Origin: Bacillota bacterium
GTDB lineage: Bacteria; Bacillota_C; Negativicutes; JAEYSJ01
Reading direction: 5' to 3'
Length of the DNA: 17,049 nt
Assembly: GCA_023434855.1 (NCBI GenBank)
Contig: JAEYSJ010000134.1
Coordinates: 1 to 17,049, forward strand
The notes beneath the pieces are model-generated. The model was given only the letters and a program-made list of their open reading frames with translations. It ran no database searches and was not told the DNA's origin. Both the position numbers and the translations under genes were made by a program. Of the stretch, positions 1 to 6,768 are shown piece after piece (position 1 is the first letter of the stretch; every line of letters begins with the position of its first letter).

Positions 1-17
1 GTATGATGGAGTATGTT

Positions 18-45
18 GCGGAAACGCGCTTTCCGTAAAGTTTTT
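18..45 (+). terminator. Weak intrinsic terminator before the LysR gene
   Basis: A 7-bp stem (GCGGAAA/TTTCCGT, with one G-U pair) is followed four bases later by five T. It could end a gene lying left of the window. The stem is short, so confidence is low. Confidence 0.3.
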
Positions 46-73
46 AGTATCTGATGTGTGAGGAGAGTATTTT

Positions 74-715
74 ATGGATATCAGAAAGCTGCAGTATTTT
101 CTTGCGGTTGCTAAAGAAGGACAAATAACTAGGGCGGCTAAAAAATTGCACATGGCTCAACCGCCGCTTAGCCAGCAACTTAAATTATTGGAAGCCGAAC
201 TGGGGATTCAGTTGCTGGAAAGAAGCGAGAATCACAAACTCAAGCTGACGGCAGCCGGGCATATGTTGCGCAACCGGGCAGAACAGATACTGAATATGGT
301 CGATCAGACTGTAACAGAATTAAAAGATATGACCGGTGGTTTTCAGGGAACATTATCAGTTGGTATTACAACGACTTGGGATACTATTTTCCTGCCTGAT
401 CGAATTCGCGACTTTCGCGATAATAATCCGGAAATAAACATTCAATTATTGGGGGGAGATTCTGCCGAGATGTTAAGTAACGGCGAGGTGGAAATCGGGG
501 TTACCATGGTTCCGGTAGATTCGGAAAAATACGAATCAATATCGCTGCCTGATGAACCGATTGCTGCCGCTTTTGGGGCATTTGCGGATTGTAACATACC
601 GGTCAACTATATTCGTCTGGCCGAACTTGCCGATAAACCGCTAATAATACACCGTAAGTTCGAAGAGTCATTTCTGCAATCACCAATTGCTCCTGCTGAT
701 TCACCCAGACCATAA
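74..715 (+). CDS. LysR-family transcriptional regulator, C-terminally truncated (probable pseudogene)
   Basis: The N-terminus (residues 1-60) is a typical LysR winged helix-turn-helix with QITRAAKKLHMAQPPLSQQL as the DNA-contacting part. A linker helix follows, then the start of the effector-binding domain (from about residue 90, FQGTLSVGITT). Family members are about 290-300 residues; this one stops at 213. The last 11 residues (SPIAPADSPRP) do not look like LysR and are read out of frame from a different gene remnant. The start is set by GAGGAGAG seven bases before the ATG. Subdomain II of the effector domain and most of the dimer interface are lost, so it is probably not a working ligand-responsive regulator, although the DNA-binding part could still be made. 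Its original target is unknown. The LysR identity is secure; loss of function is inferred. Confidence 0.85.
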   Translation: MDIRKLQYFLAVAKEGQITRAAKKLHMAQPPLSQQLKLLEAELGIQLLERSENHKLKLTAAGHMLRNRAEQILNMVDQTVTELKDMTGGFQGTLSVGITTTWDTIFLPDRIRDFRDNNPEINIQLLGGDSAEMLSNGEVEIGVTMVPVDSEKYESISLPDEPIAAAFGAFADCNIPVNYIRLAELADKPLIIHRKFEESFLQSPIAPADSPRP

Positions 716-834
716 TAAAAGGCTACATTTCTGAAGAAGTCGAGCGGCTTGATAGAATGGCGCGGCGACTTATTGAAGCTATTGCATGTTTGCCTGCTGG
801 TACTGTTCAGAAACGTGTGATTAATGGTAGATAA
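675..834 (+). pseudogene. 3' tail remnant of a D-2-hydroxyacid dehydrogenase-like gene
   Basis: Immediately after the LysR sequence breaks off, two overlapping frames encode what looks like the end of another protein. One frame gives LLLLIHPDHNK. After a shift at the A-run near 717, the next gives GYISEEVERLDRMA, and it ends in VQKRVINGR and a TAA at 832-834. This resembles the C-terminal segment of D-isomer-specific 2-hydroxyacid (phosphoglycerate-type) dehydrogenases: a TPH-N-x-GY turn, a helix, and a final V-(I/V)-N. No start codon or ribosome site belongs to it and it holds an internal frameshift, so it is dead. The assignment rests on pattern resemblance only. Confidence 0.4.
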
Positions 835-835
835 T
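806..835 (+). promoter_or_regulatory. Candidate promoter of the 40-residue peptide gene
   Basis: TTCAGA (4 of 6 to TTGACA) and GATAAT (5 of 6 to TATAAT) are separated by 18 bases. Transcription would start about 40 bases before the ATG at 881. It lies within the end of the dehydrogenase remnant. Confidence 0.35.
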
Positions 836-880
836 ATGGATATCTCAAGGTTTACGATTATGGTTAGGAGATTAAAAGTA

Positions 881-1003
881 ATGAAAAAATTTCTAAGTTG
901 CGTTCTTCTATGTCTCGTACTTCTTACTTGTGCGGCACCAATAACATTTGCACATTCTGGACAAAACGGCATTGCTGGATTGGCTATAGACGACAATTTC
1001 TAA
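881..1003 (+). CDS. Small secreted peptide precursor, 40 residues, unknown function
   Basis: The ORF has a clear Sec signal peptide: MKK, a hydrophobic core of about 15 residues including three Cys, then a signal-peptidase I site after ITFA (A24). The predicted mature product is HSGQNGIAGLAIDDNF, 16 residues with no Cys and a net negative charge. TAGGAG lies ten bases before the ATG, and a strong terminator starts seven bases after the stop, so this is a self-contained one-gene unit. An in-frame ATG at 836 would add 15 residues but spoils the signal peptide and has no ribosome site. I do not recognise the family. It could be a signalling peptide, an antimicrobial peptide or a by-product. It stands 254 bases before an MFS gene that is followed by a second such peptide. 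Confidence 0.6.
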   Translation: MKKFLSCVLLCLVLLTCAAPITFAHSGQNGIAGLAIDDNF

Positions 1004-1010
1004 GAAAGAA

Positions 1011-1045
1011 AGGGAGCAAGCTAAAAATTAGTTTGCTCCCTTTTG
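1011..1045 (+). terminator. Strong intrinsic terminator after the 40-residue peptide gene
   Basis: AGGGAGCAAGCTAA pairs with TTAGTTTGCTCCCT (14 bp, one G-U) around a three-base AAA loop, followed by TTTTG. It closes the unit that starts near 835 and supports the small ORF as a real transcript. Confidence 0.85.
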
Positions 1046-1129
1046 TTAATTAATCTTACTCCGAGTATCTTTATTTTGACTGCACAGCACGCAACATTCC
1101 ATTACCTATCCGAAGTTCTTCTTATTGGC

Positions 1130-1158
1130 TTGACAAGTTATTTAAAAAAGGATAGCAT
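1130..1158 (+). promoter_or_regulatory. Sigma-A-type promoter of the MFS gene
   Basis: A perfect TTGACA (1130-1135) and TAGCAT (1153-1158) are separated by exactly 17 bases. Transcription would start near 1165, giving an untranslated leader of about 90 bases. The leader holds two short inverted repeats: ATTCA/TGAAT near 1184-1196, and CACTTTTT/AGAAGAGTG near 1216-1234 with two G-U pairs. Their role is unknown. Confidence 0.6.
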
Positions 1159-1257
1159 AAAAAGCACAACTATTTCCGACTAATTCAATATGAATACTAT
1201 GGATTGACTTTGCAACACTTTTTCTAGAAGAGTGCCACAAGGAGGAGGACGCTTGTT

Positions 1258-2478
1258 TTGAAAGAGATATATACCGGAAACAAGGAAGCCGCTGCTCAGG
1301 AAAATTTGTGGACAACATCGTTTATTTTTACCATACTGGTAAATTTTCTTGCCTATCTTGGGAACTTTATGCTACTGTCAACTTTACCTTTACATGTCTT
1401 AAACATTGGGGGAAATAAAGTAATGGCTGGCCTAGTATCCGGTATTTATTATTTGACCGGTTTTATTTCTCGTCCAAAGATTGGAGAACTGCTGGATCAA
1501 AAAGGAAGAAAGTCAATTATGATTTCGAGCCTTACTTTGTTACTGCTGACAACGATTTCTTACAATGTGGTGGCGTATTCAGTTATTCTGCTGTTAATAA
1601 TGAGAGCGATACACGGAATAAGCTGGAGTGCAACCACCACATCAGTCAGCACTATAGCCTCTGACCTTATCCCAGCCACCCGTAGGAATCAAGGGATGGG
1701 TTTCTTTGGAATTTCAATGTCAAGTGCTATGGCTCTCGGTCCTGCATTAGGATTATACGTATTGGAGTATTATAATTATACATTACTGTTCCTTCTTTCA
1801 GCTTTATGCATTGCAGCAGCATTACTTACCGGTTTTTTAAAAAGCAACTACTACCTTAATCAGATAAGTGCAAGGCCCCCGATTATTGGAAAGAGCCTTG
1901 AATATAGAGTAAAGCAAAATACAAAAGCAACACTTTTTGAGAAAACTGCGATATGGCCATCCTTTTTGTATTTTGTTGTTATGATGACTTACGCCACTGT
2001 GGGAATTTTTCTGCCTGCATATGCGAGTGAGAAAAGCGTAAAAAATATCGGGATATTTTATGTAGTTAGTGCACTGTCTACGATAATTGTCAGGTTAATA
2101 TCAGGTCGAATTGCTGACCGGTATGGAACCTCCAAAGTATTGTTGCCTGGCATGCTTTTCTTGGCAATTGGCTTGCAACTATTGCCTGTAGCTACGTCAC
2201 TGTCAATGTTTCTTGTGGCCGCTGTAATTTATGGCGTTGGTCACGGTGCTGTTCAGCCAACTATAAACGCATTAGTTATATCCTTTGCACCAATAGAAAG
2301 AAGAGGAGCGGCAAACGCAACACTTCTATGTGCAATGGATTTGGGGATAATGGTTGGCTCTGTTGTTTGGGGCAATGTGGCACAAGAATTTGGATTTATT
2401 TATATATACAGTACTTCAACAATTTTAATCATTTTATCAGTTGCAATATATCTGGTAATTCCAGGAAGAAAGTTATGA
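1258..2478 (+). CDS. Major facilitator superfamily transporter
   Basis: A 406-residue protein with about 12 hydrophobic segments and the usual MFS layout. Motif A-like loops lie after helix 2 (GELLDQKGRKS, about residues 76-86) and after helix 8 (GRIADRYG, 284-291), with a hydrophilic central loop (about 196-230). It resembles drug/metabolite efflux-type MFS proteins, but the substrate cannot be read from the sequence. The start is a TTG, chosen because AAGGAGGAGG lies nine bases upstream and no in-frame ATG fits better. Codon use (many ATA, AGA, TTA) is more AT-rich than in the glp and eut genes, which hints at a different history. Its stop overlaps the start of a 35-residue secreted peptide gene, so the two are probably translated together and may be functionally linked. 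Confidence 0.9.
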   Translation: MKEIYTGNKEAAAQENLWTTSFIFTILVNFLAYLGNFMLLSTLPLHVLNIGGNKVMAGLVSGIYYLTGFISRPKIGELLDQKGRKSIMISSLTLLLLTTISYNVVAYSVILLLIMRAIHGISWSATTTSVSTIASDLIPATRRNQGMGFFGISMSSAMALGPALGLYVLEYYNYTLLFLLSALCIAAALLTGFLKSNYYLNQISARPPIIGKSLEYRVKQNTKATLFEKTAIWPSFLYFVVMMTYATVGIFLPAYASEKSVKNIGIFYVVSALSTIIVRLISGRIADRYGTSKVLLPGMLFLAIGLQLLPVATSLSMFLVAAVIYGVGHGAVQPTINALVISFAPIERRGAANATLLCAMDLGIMVGSVVWGNVAQEFGFIYIYSTSTILIILSVAIYLVIPGRKL

Positions 2479-2582
2479 GAATATTGATTCTGCTTGTACT
2501 AATTATCGCTATCGCGTCTTCTGTTTATGCTTCTGGAGGGCCATTCGTGTGGGGAGTGACTGGATCATGGTCCACTAAATAA
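2475..2582 (+). CDS. Small secreted peptide precursor, 35 residues, coupled to the MFS gene
   Basis: The ATG overlaps the MFS stop codon (ATGA), and AGGAAGA lies just upstream inside the MFS gene. The N-terminus is a signal peptide (MRI, an Ile/Leu/Val core, then SSVYA with an expected cleavage after A19). The predicted mature peptide is SGGPFVWGVTGSWSTK: 16 residues, rich in Gly and aromatics (one Phe and two Trp, in a VWG and an SWS context). The length matches that of the mature product predicted for the small ORF at 881, although the sequences differ. A 28-bp-stem hairpin with a T-run follows the stop. The family is not recognised. A quorum peptide, a bacteriocin-like product or a small accessory of the transporter are all possible. 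Confidence 0.6.
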   Translation: MRILILLVLIIAIASSVYASGGPFVWGVTGSWSTK

Positions 2583-2617
2583 TCCCATACACCTGTAAAC
2601 ATCATTGGACGTCCGAT

Positions 2618-2688
2618 AAATCCATCTAAGAAATAAGAAGCCAGTACCAAAATGGACTGGCTTCTTATTTCTTAGATGGATTTTTTTT
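2618..2688 (+). terminator. Terminator with an unusually long 28-bp perfect stem
   Basis: Positions 2618-2645 are the exact reverse complement of 2656-2683, around a ten-base loop (ACCAAAATGG), followed by an unbroken T-run to 2688. It ends the MFS/peptide transcript on the + strand. On the - strand only three T follow, so it would stop the convergent carbohydrate-binding gene less well. The stem is far longer than a usual intrinsic terminator and may come from a small inverted-repeat element. Confidence 0.85.
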
Positions 2689-2730
2689 AATTACTTGACG
2701 GGGCACTTCATTACCGGCGCAGGGCTCATG

Positions 2731-3063
2731 TTAAAGTGAAATATCAAAAGAATAATTTTTGCCGGAATTATTATCCCAGTTATTTGCGCAATCCTTAAAA
2801 GCAATATTTAAAGTATCGGCATACTGTACAGGAATGTCGGCTGAGAAGCCGGTTGATGTTCTTGACATTTTGATATCCTGTGTATCTTTCCATGCCGCAC
2901 CAAAGCCGACATGCGCATATACTGAATGCGCCCCGCTTTTAGCTAACAGCCCGTCATATACCAGATTAGCCCTGCTTTGCGCCCGTGGGATATCCGGCTG
3001 AATGGTCACACCCTTAAGATGATAATCGTTATTGCTGTCATGACTATTAGGATTAAAGAACAT
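2731..3063 (-). CDS. Single-domain carbohydrate-binding protein (CBM25-like)
   Basis: A 110-residue protein that is almost entirely one starch-binding-type module. Typical points are LVYDGLLAKSGAHSVYAHVGFG (34-55, split by the conserved YDG and YAHVG elements), W58, and the C-terminal FKDCANNWDNNSGKNYSF pattern (89-106) with W96. These resemble the family 25 carbohydrate-binding module found at the ends of amylases, in which aromatic residues stack on glucan. There is no catalytic domain, signal peptide or anchor, so the product should stay in the cytoplasm, where it might bind glycogen. TAAGGAGGG lies seven bases before the ATG. It is 107 bases downstream of eutA, on the same strand but with its own ribosome site and probably its own promoter. 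Confidence 0.7.
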   Translation of the reverse strand: MFFNPNSHDSNNDYHLKGVTIQPDIPRAQSRANLVYDGLLAKSGAHSVYAHVGFGAAWKDTQDIKMSRTSTGFSADIPVQYADTLNIAFKDCANNWDNNSGKNYSFDISL

Positions 3064-3091
3064 GATAAACCCTCCTTATATTGTAATGTAT

Positions 3092-3120
3092 TTAGTATTG
3101 CAATTTTCCCAAAAAATCAA
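3092..3120 (-). promoter_or_regulatory. Candidate promoter of the carbohydrate-binding gene
   Basis: On the - strand TTGATT (3115-3120) and TACTAA (3092-3097) are separated by 17 bases. Both boxes are weak matches. No good terminator for eutA was seen between 3121 and 3170 (only a four-base stem before a T-run), so read-through from the eut operon is also possible. Confidence 0.25.
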
Positions 3121-3170
3121 TCAAGAAAAAACAGCCAATGATAGTTAACTCTGTCGGAGGGATTTTCTGT

Positions 3171-4577
3171 CTAAGTAAATAGCAGCGTCTTTATAACCAC
3201 CGGTACTGCCTTATTATCAATTGGCAGACCGATATCAATATAATCGCCTTCATCAACAGGAACCTGGTCAAGGCACATAATGTTATTGTTGTGGACAAGG
3301 GTCCCCACAGCCTGACCTAGAGCCAGCGCACAATCATTTCTAATAATTATTACTAATAGTAAACCTTCGAAAGCCTTGTATATGTCTCTTATTTGTCCAG
3401 CTGCGCAATTTATACAGTCAGACGTGGGTTTTATTTGGCCAATAGCCAGCGCTATCCCTTCCGGACGGCTTTCCCTTACCATAACTTGAATCAAACGGAT
3501 AATTGTAGCTTGATCCGACAAATCGTTGATTTTTACGACCGGAATGTTTTTCAACGGCAGCAAATCCCGGTTAACCAGAACGGTGCTGCCGCTCAGACGC
3601 AGCGATTGTACTCCGGCCCCGATCACTGTTGCCCGAATGGTTTCCCGTGGTCTGATGACCGGTACCGGAGAATGCGCAAATATCTGCCGCACCGCAGCGC
3701 CCAACAGCGGGCCGATATCGCCATAACGGCAGATTTCAGCCAGCGATCCGGCAGGGCCGTCATGATAAACATAATCAGCCACCCCCCCGGAGAACATAAT
3801 CTCGTCAATTGTATAGTTTAGCCGTAGCTTTTCTGTGACAAGAAGCTGTTGACCCTGTTCATCAGCAGGCGATACAGCGGATAACAGCACATAAGCCAAA
3901 GCTACAGCAAGATGCTGCAATTGCTGAATTGTCACCGATTCCCCCGGGCGGATGATCAATCCCAGTTGGTCGATAAAAGAAACAAGATCATTGGCAATAT
4001 AAGTGACTGTCCCATCAGAAGCAACCTTTATCAACCTTCCGCCGATATTAAAACAACAGGAATCAATTGCCGCCCCATTTTTAAATACGGCAATATTGGC
4101 AGTTCCTCCTCCAATATCGATATTTGCTACCACATTTCCCTGTCCCGCGGAACGGGCTGCGGCTCCTGCGCCTCGTCCCGCCAACAGCGATTCGATATGC
4201 GGTCCGGCTGCAGCGACCACAAAATTGCCGCTGAAACCTGCTAATGTATGAGTAATTTCTGCAGCGTTATTTTTTTTTGCGCTTTGACCGGTAACAATTA
4301 CAGCACCGGTATGAATGTCGGTCGTTTTAAGGCCGGCGTGTTGAAATTCCTTGTCGATGATATTCCGGACTGCCTGATAATCAATTGTGAACTGATCCAA
4401 CAGGGGAGTGAAATATATTTTACTGCGATACAGGATTTCTCTTGCTATAATTTCCAGCTTCGGCGCCATGTGCCCTGGTAGTGTGTTCGCAATATGCAAA
4501 CAGCTAAAAACGAGCTGCGTAGTTGTAGTACCGATATCAATACCTACCGAGTTGAGAGAGATACCGTTTCCGTTCAT
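3171..4577 (-). CDS. eutA: Ethanolamine ammonia-lyase reactivating factor EutA
   Basis: EutA is an ATP-dependent chaperone of the actin/Hsp70-like fold. It removes damaged cobalamin from ethanolamine ammonia-lyase so that fresh adenosylcobalamin can bind. At 468 residues it has the length of the known protein. Phosphate-binding loops are seen at residues 12-25 (GIDIGTTTTQLVFS) and 152-161 (NIDIGGGTAN), with a late MFSGGVADY element at 261-269. The start overlaps the eutC stop by four bases (ATGA). The AGGAGGG before it abuts the ATG with almost no spacer, so translation probably depends on coupling to eutC. Here eutA is last (B-C-A), whereas the textbook order is A-B-C. It is the last eut gene of the operon. 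Confidence 0.95.
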   Translation of the reverse strand: MNGNGISLNSVGIDIGTTTTQLVFSCLHIANTLPGHMAPKLEIIAREILYRSKIYFTPLLDQFTIDYQAVRNIIDKEFQHAGLKTTDIHTGAVIVTGQSAKKNNAAEITHTLAGFSGNFVVAAAGPHIESLLAGRGAGAAARSAGQGNVVANIDIGGGTANIAVFKNGAAIDSCCFNIGGRLIKVASDGTVTYIANDLVSFIDQLGLIIRPGESVTIQQLQHLAVALAYVLLSAVSPADEQGQQLLVTEKLRLNYTIDEIMFSGGVADYVYHDGPAGSLAEICRYGDIGPLLGAAVRQIFAHSPVPVIRPRETIRATVIGAGVQSLRLSGSTVLVNRDLLPLKNIPVVKINDLSDQATIIRLIQVMVRESRPEGIALAIGQIKPTSDCINCAAGQIRDIYKAFEGLLLVIIIRNDCALALGQAVGTLVHNNNIMCLDQVPVDEGDYIDIGLPIDNKAVPVVIKTLLFT

Positions 4578-5326
4578 CCCTCCTGCCTCGCAATCATCTG
4601 CTTATAAGCGATGCCGCAGACTCCGGCCCGAATAACTTCACTGACCAGACGCGCAGTCTGGGCAGCAGCCTCTACCGCCGGTGTGCCGCCATTATGGATG
4701 TTGGACAGCACCAAATAATCAGCATCTGTACTGTGCAGCGTGGGCTTGTAAACAAAATAGGCGCTCATGCTTTTGGCGGAAAGCAGCCCTGGCCGCTCGC
4801 CAACGACAATAACATATACGTCAGCATCAACCGCGGTTGCTACATCTTCCAGCAGTCTAACCCTGCCATATTTTACAAAAGCCGGTTGATGATAGGTTAT
4901 TTGATAATAATTCAAACCCTGGAGGAATGCCGATAAAAATTCACGGGCATTTGCTTCTATCGCCCGGGCGCTTAGCCCGTCACTGACAATAACCTGGACC
5001 TGACGTTTTCCCATTGTATTCAGGCGCAAATAATCCTTGCCGGCTGCCGACAGTTTCCGGCCCAAATCCGGCCTGGTCAAATATTCTTCTTTAGAACCCA
5101 CCATTGTTTGCAGCACCGGCAGGTTAAGTTCGGCCAGATGTTCTTCCGAAACCGTTCCAAGAACTGCGTCCTGCGCCGCAGCATGGTCGGCCCGGAACCT
5201 TAATAAATCAGCCGTCATAGGTCTAACTCCTGCCCTCCAGACACCTATCCTGGCAGGAGTGGAATTCAATAACTGCTGCAAGAAAGCATGATCATGGGGT
5301 TCTGCTATATTATGTGAGGAATTCAT
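4574..5326 (-). CDS. eutC: Ethanolamine ammonia-lyase small subunit EutC
   Basis: The small subunit pairs with EutB and forms part of the adenosylcobalamin site of the enzyme that splits ethanolamine into acetaldehyde and ammonia. Conserved blocks are YLTRPDLGR (82-90), VSDGLS (114-119), VGERPG (175-180) and SNIHNGGTP (208-216). At 250 residues it is about 45 shorter than the E. coli protein. The missing part is the N-terminal extension that, in enteric bacteria, sends the enzyme into the Eut microcompartment. That agrees with the absence of shell genes here and suggests a free cytoplasmic enzyme. It overlaps eutB by four bases (ATGA) and has AGGAGGG at a good distance. Confidence 0.95.
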   Translation of the reverse strand: MNSSHNIAEPHDHAFLQQLLNSTPARIGVWRAGVRPMTADLLRFRADHAAAQDAVLGTVSEEHLAELNLPVLQTMVGSKEEYLTRPDLGRKLSAAGKDYLRLNTMGKRQVQVIVSDGLSARAIEANAREFLSAFLQGLNYYQITYHQPAFVKYGRVRLLEDVATAVDADVYVIVVGERPGLLSAKSMSAYFVYKPTLHSTDADYLVLSNIHNGGTPAVEAAAQTARLVSEVIRAGVCGIAYKQMIARQEG

Positions 5327-6711
5327 TGATTGGCCCTCCTTGCCCGGGTACGGTTAAATATGGACGGATCGCCTGCCGCAGCAGATAAACGGCCATTTTC
5401 CCACAGACCCATCTTTTTAAGCCATTTCTCAAAAGCAGGCAAAGGTTTAAGCTTCATAACTTCCCGCAGGGAAGCAATATCATGATAACTGGTACACTGG
5501 TAATTTAACATCACGTCGTCACCCATGGGAATTCCCATAAAATAATTAACTCCGGCGGCAGACAACAATACGGCCAGATTTTCAATATCATTCTGGTCGG
5601 CTTTCATATGGTTGGTGTAACAGGCATCGACTCCCATTGGCAGCCCGCTTAATTTGCCCATAAAATGATCTTCCAATCCCGCCCTGGTCACCTGCCTACT
5701 GTCATAAAGATACTCAGGACCAATAAAACCCACCACTGTGTTTACCAGGAACGGTCGGAAATGCCTGGCTAAACCGTAGCACCGGGCTTCAAGAGTCAGT
5801 TGATCCGCGCCGTGATGACTGTGGGAAGAAAGTTCAGACCCCTGGCCGGTCTCAAAGTACATTACATTATCCCCTGCTGCTGTACTCTTGACTCCGGCTA
5901 ACGCCACAGCCTCCTCAAGCAAAGGAACTGTTATACCAAAACCCAGGTTGCCGGCCTCTGTCCCCGCCAGGCTTTGAAATACCAGGTCGCAGGGAACATC
6001 GCGCCGCAAAACTTCCATCTGGGTTGTCACATGAGCCAGTACGCAGCATTGGGTAGGAATTTGCCAGTAGGTTTTAAAGTCATGCAAAGCCTCAAGAACC
6101 CTGCTGATATTATCAATACTGTCTTCTACAGGATTGACGCCGATAACGGCATCACCTACCCCATAAGCAAGCCCTTCTTTGGCTGAAGCCAGTATCCCAG
6201 CTACACTGTCAATAGGATGATTCGGCTGCAGCCGGGAGGCCAGGGTTCCCGGAACTCCGATGGTTGTATTGGCCGTGGCCTGAACCTTGATTTTAGCGGC
6301 TCCCAGTATCAGATCCAAATTGGACATGATTTTTGTCACTGCGGCCACCATTTCACCACTCAGCCCACGGCCCAGCCTGAGTAAGTCCTCTCCCGAGGTT
6401 TCCTGGTTCAGAATGTATTCGCGTAATTCAGCAACTGTCCAGTTAGTTATAGAAGAAAATACATCCCTGTCCAGATCGTCATCAATGAGCCTGGTCACAG
6501 CATCTTCTTCAAAAGGCACTACCGGGCTGTTTCTGAGCATGCCAAGTGTTACTTCACCCAGGACAATCTTGGCGGCAATTCTCTCGGCAGAGGAGGTGGC
6601 AGCAATGCCTGCCAGAGCATCACCAGACTTTTCCTCGTTTGCTTTGGCTAATACTTCTTTAATACATTTAAATGTATGGGTCTTTCCCAAAATGGTTGTG
6701 GTAAGTCTCAT
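5323..6711 (-). CDS. eutB: Ethanolamine ammonia-lyase large subunit EutB
   Basis: This is the catalytic subunit of the adenosylcobalamin-dependent lyase (ethanolamine to acetaldehyde plus ammonia), a TIM-barrel protein. The length (462) and sequence match the family throughout. Residues known to be important in the enteric enzyme fall at the same numbers: R160 (TLASR), E287 (YFETGQG) and D362 (GVDACYTNH). The GFIGPEYLYD and HFMGKLSG blocks are intact. The start is the ATG after GGGG, a modest ribosome site 57 bases downstream of the permease stop. No aldehyde or alcohol dehydrogenase gene is in view, so acetaldehyde must be handled by enzymes coded elsewhere. No cobalamin riboswitch was seen; control appears to be through EutV/EutW. 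Confidence 0.97.
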   Translation of the reverse strand: MRLTTTILGKTHTFKCIKEVLAKANEEKSGDALAGIAATSSAERIAAKIVLGEVTLGMLRNSPVVPFEEDAVTRLIDDDLDRDVFSSITNWTVAELREYILNQETSGEDLLRLGRGLSGEMVAAVTKIMSNLDLILGAAKIKVQATANTTIGVPGTLASRLQPNHPIDSVAGILASAKEGLAYGVGDAVIGVNPVEDSIDNISRVLEALHDFKTYWQIPTQCCVLAHVTTQMEVLRRDVPCDLVFQSLAGTEAGNLGFGITVPLLEEAVALAGVKSTAAGDNVMYFETGQGSELSSHSHHGADQLTLEARCYGLARHFRPFLVNTVVGFIGPEYLYDSRQVTRAGLEDHFMGKLSGLPMGVDACYTNHMKADQNDIENLAVLLSAAGVNYFMGIPMGDDVMLNYQCTSYHDIASLREVMKLKPLPAFEKWLKKMGLWENGRLSAAAGDPSIFNRTRARRANQ

Positions 6712-6768
6712 GCGGTAAACCCCGTTTCATCCGGCTGAATTTAACATTACTGATCTTATTAAAGTGGC

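Noticed and set aside
3..38. Possible last 11 codons of an upstream gene (ending ETRFP and TAA)
   Set aside because: Too short to tell from a random open frame, and other frames are also open at the window edge.
607..996. 129-residue - strand ORF across the LysR end and the 40-residue peptide gene
   Set aside because: It has no ribosome site and no family resemblance, and its frame is antisense to better-supported features.
2328..2582. 84-residue + strand ORF
   Set aside because: Its first 49 codons are an out-of-frame shadow of the MFS gene. Only the last 35 codons, from 2475, form a real small gene.
3121..3170. Terminator for the eut operon after eutA
   Set aside because: Only a four-base stem (ACAG/CTGT) stands before the T-run, too weak to call.
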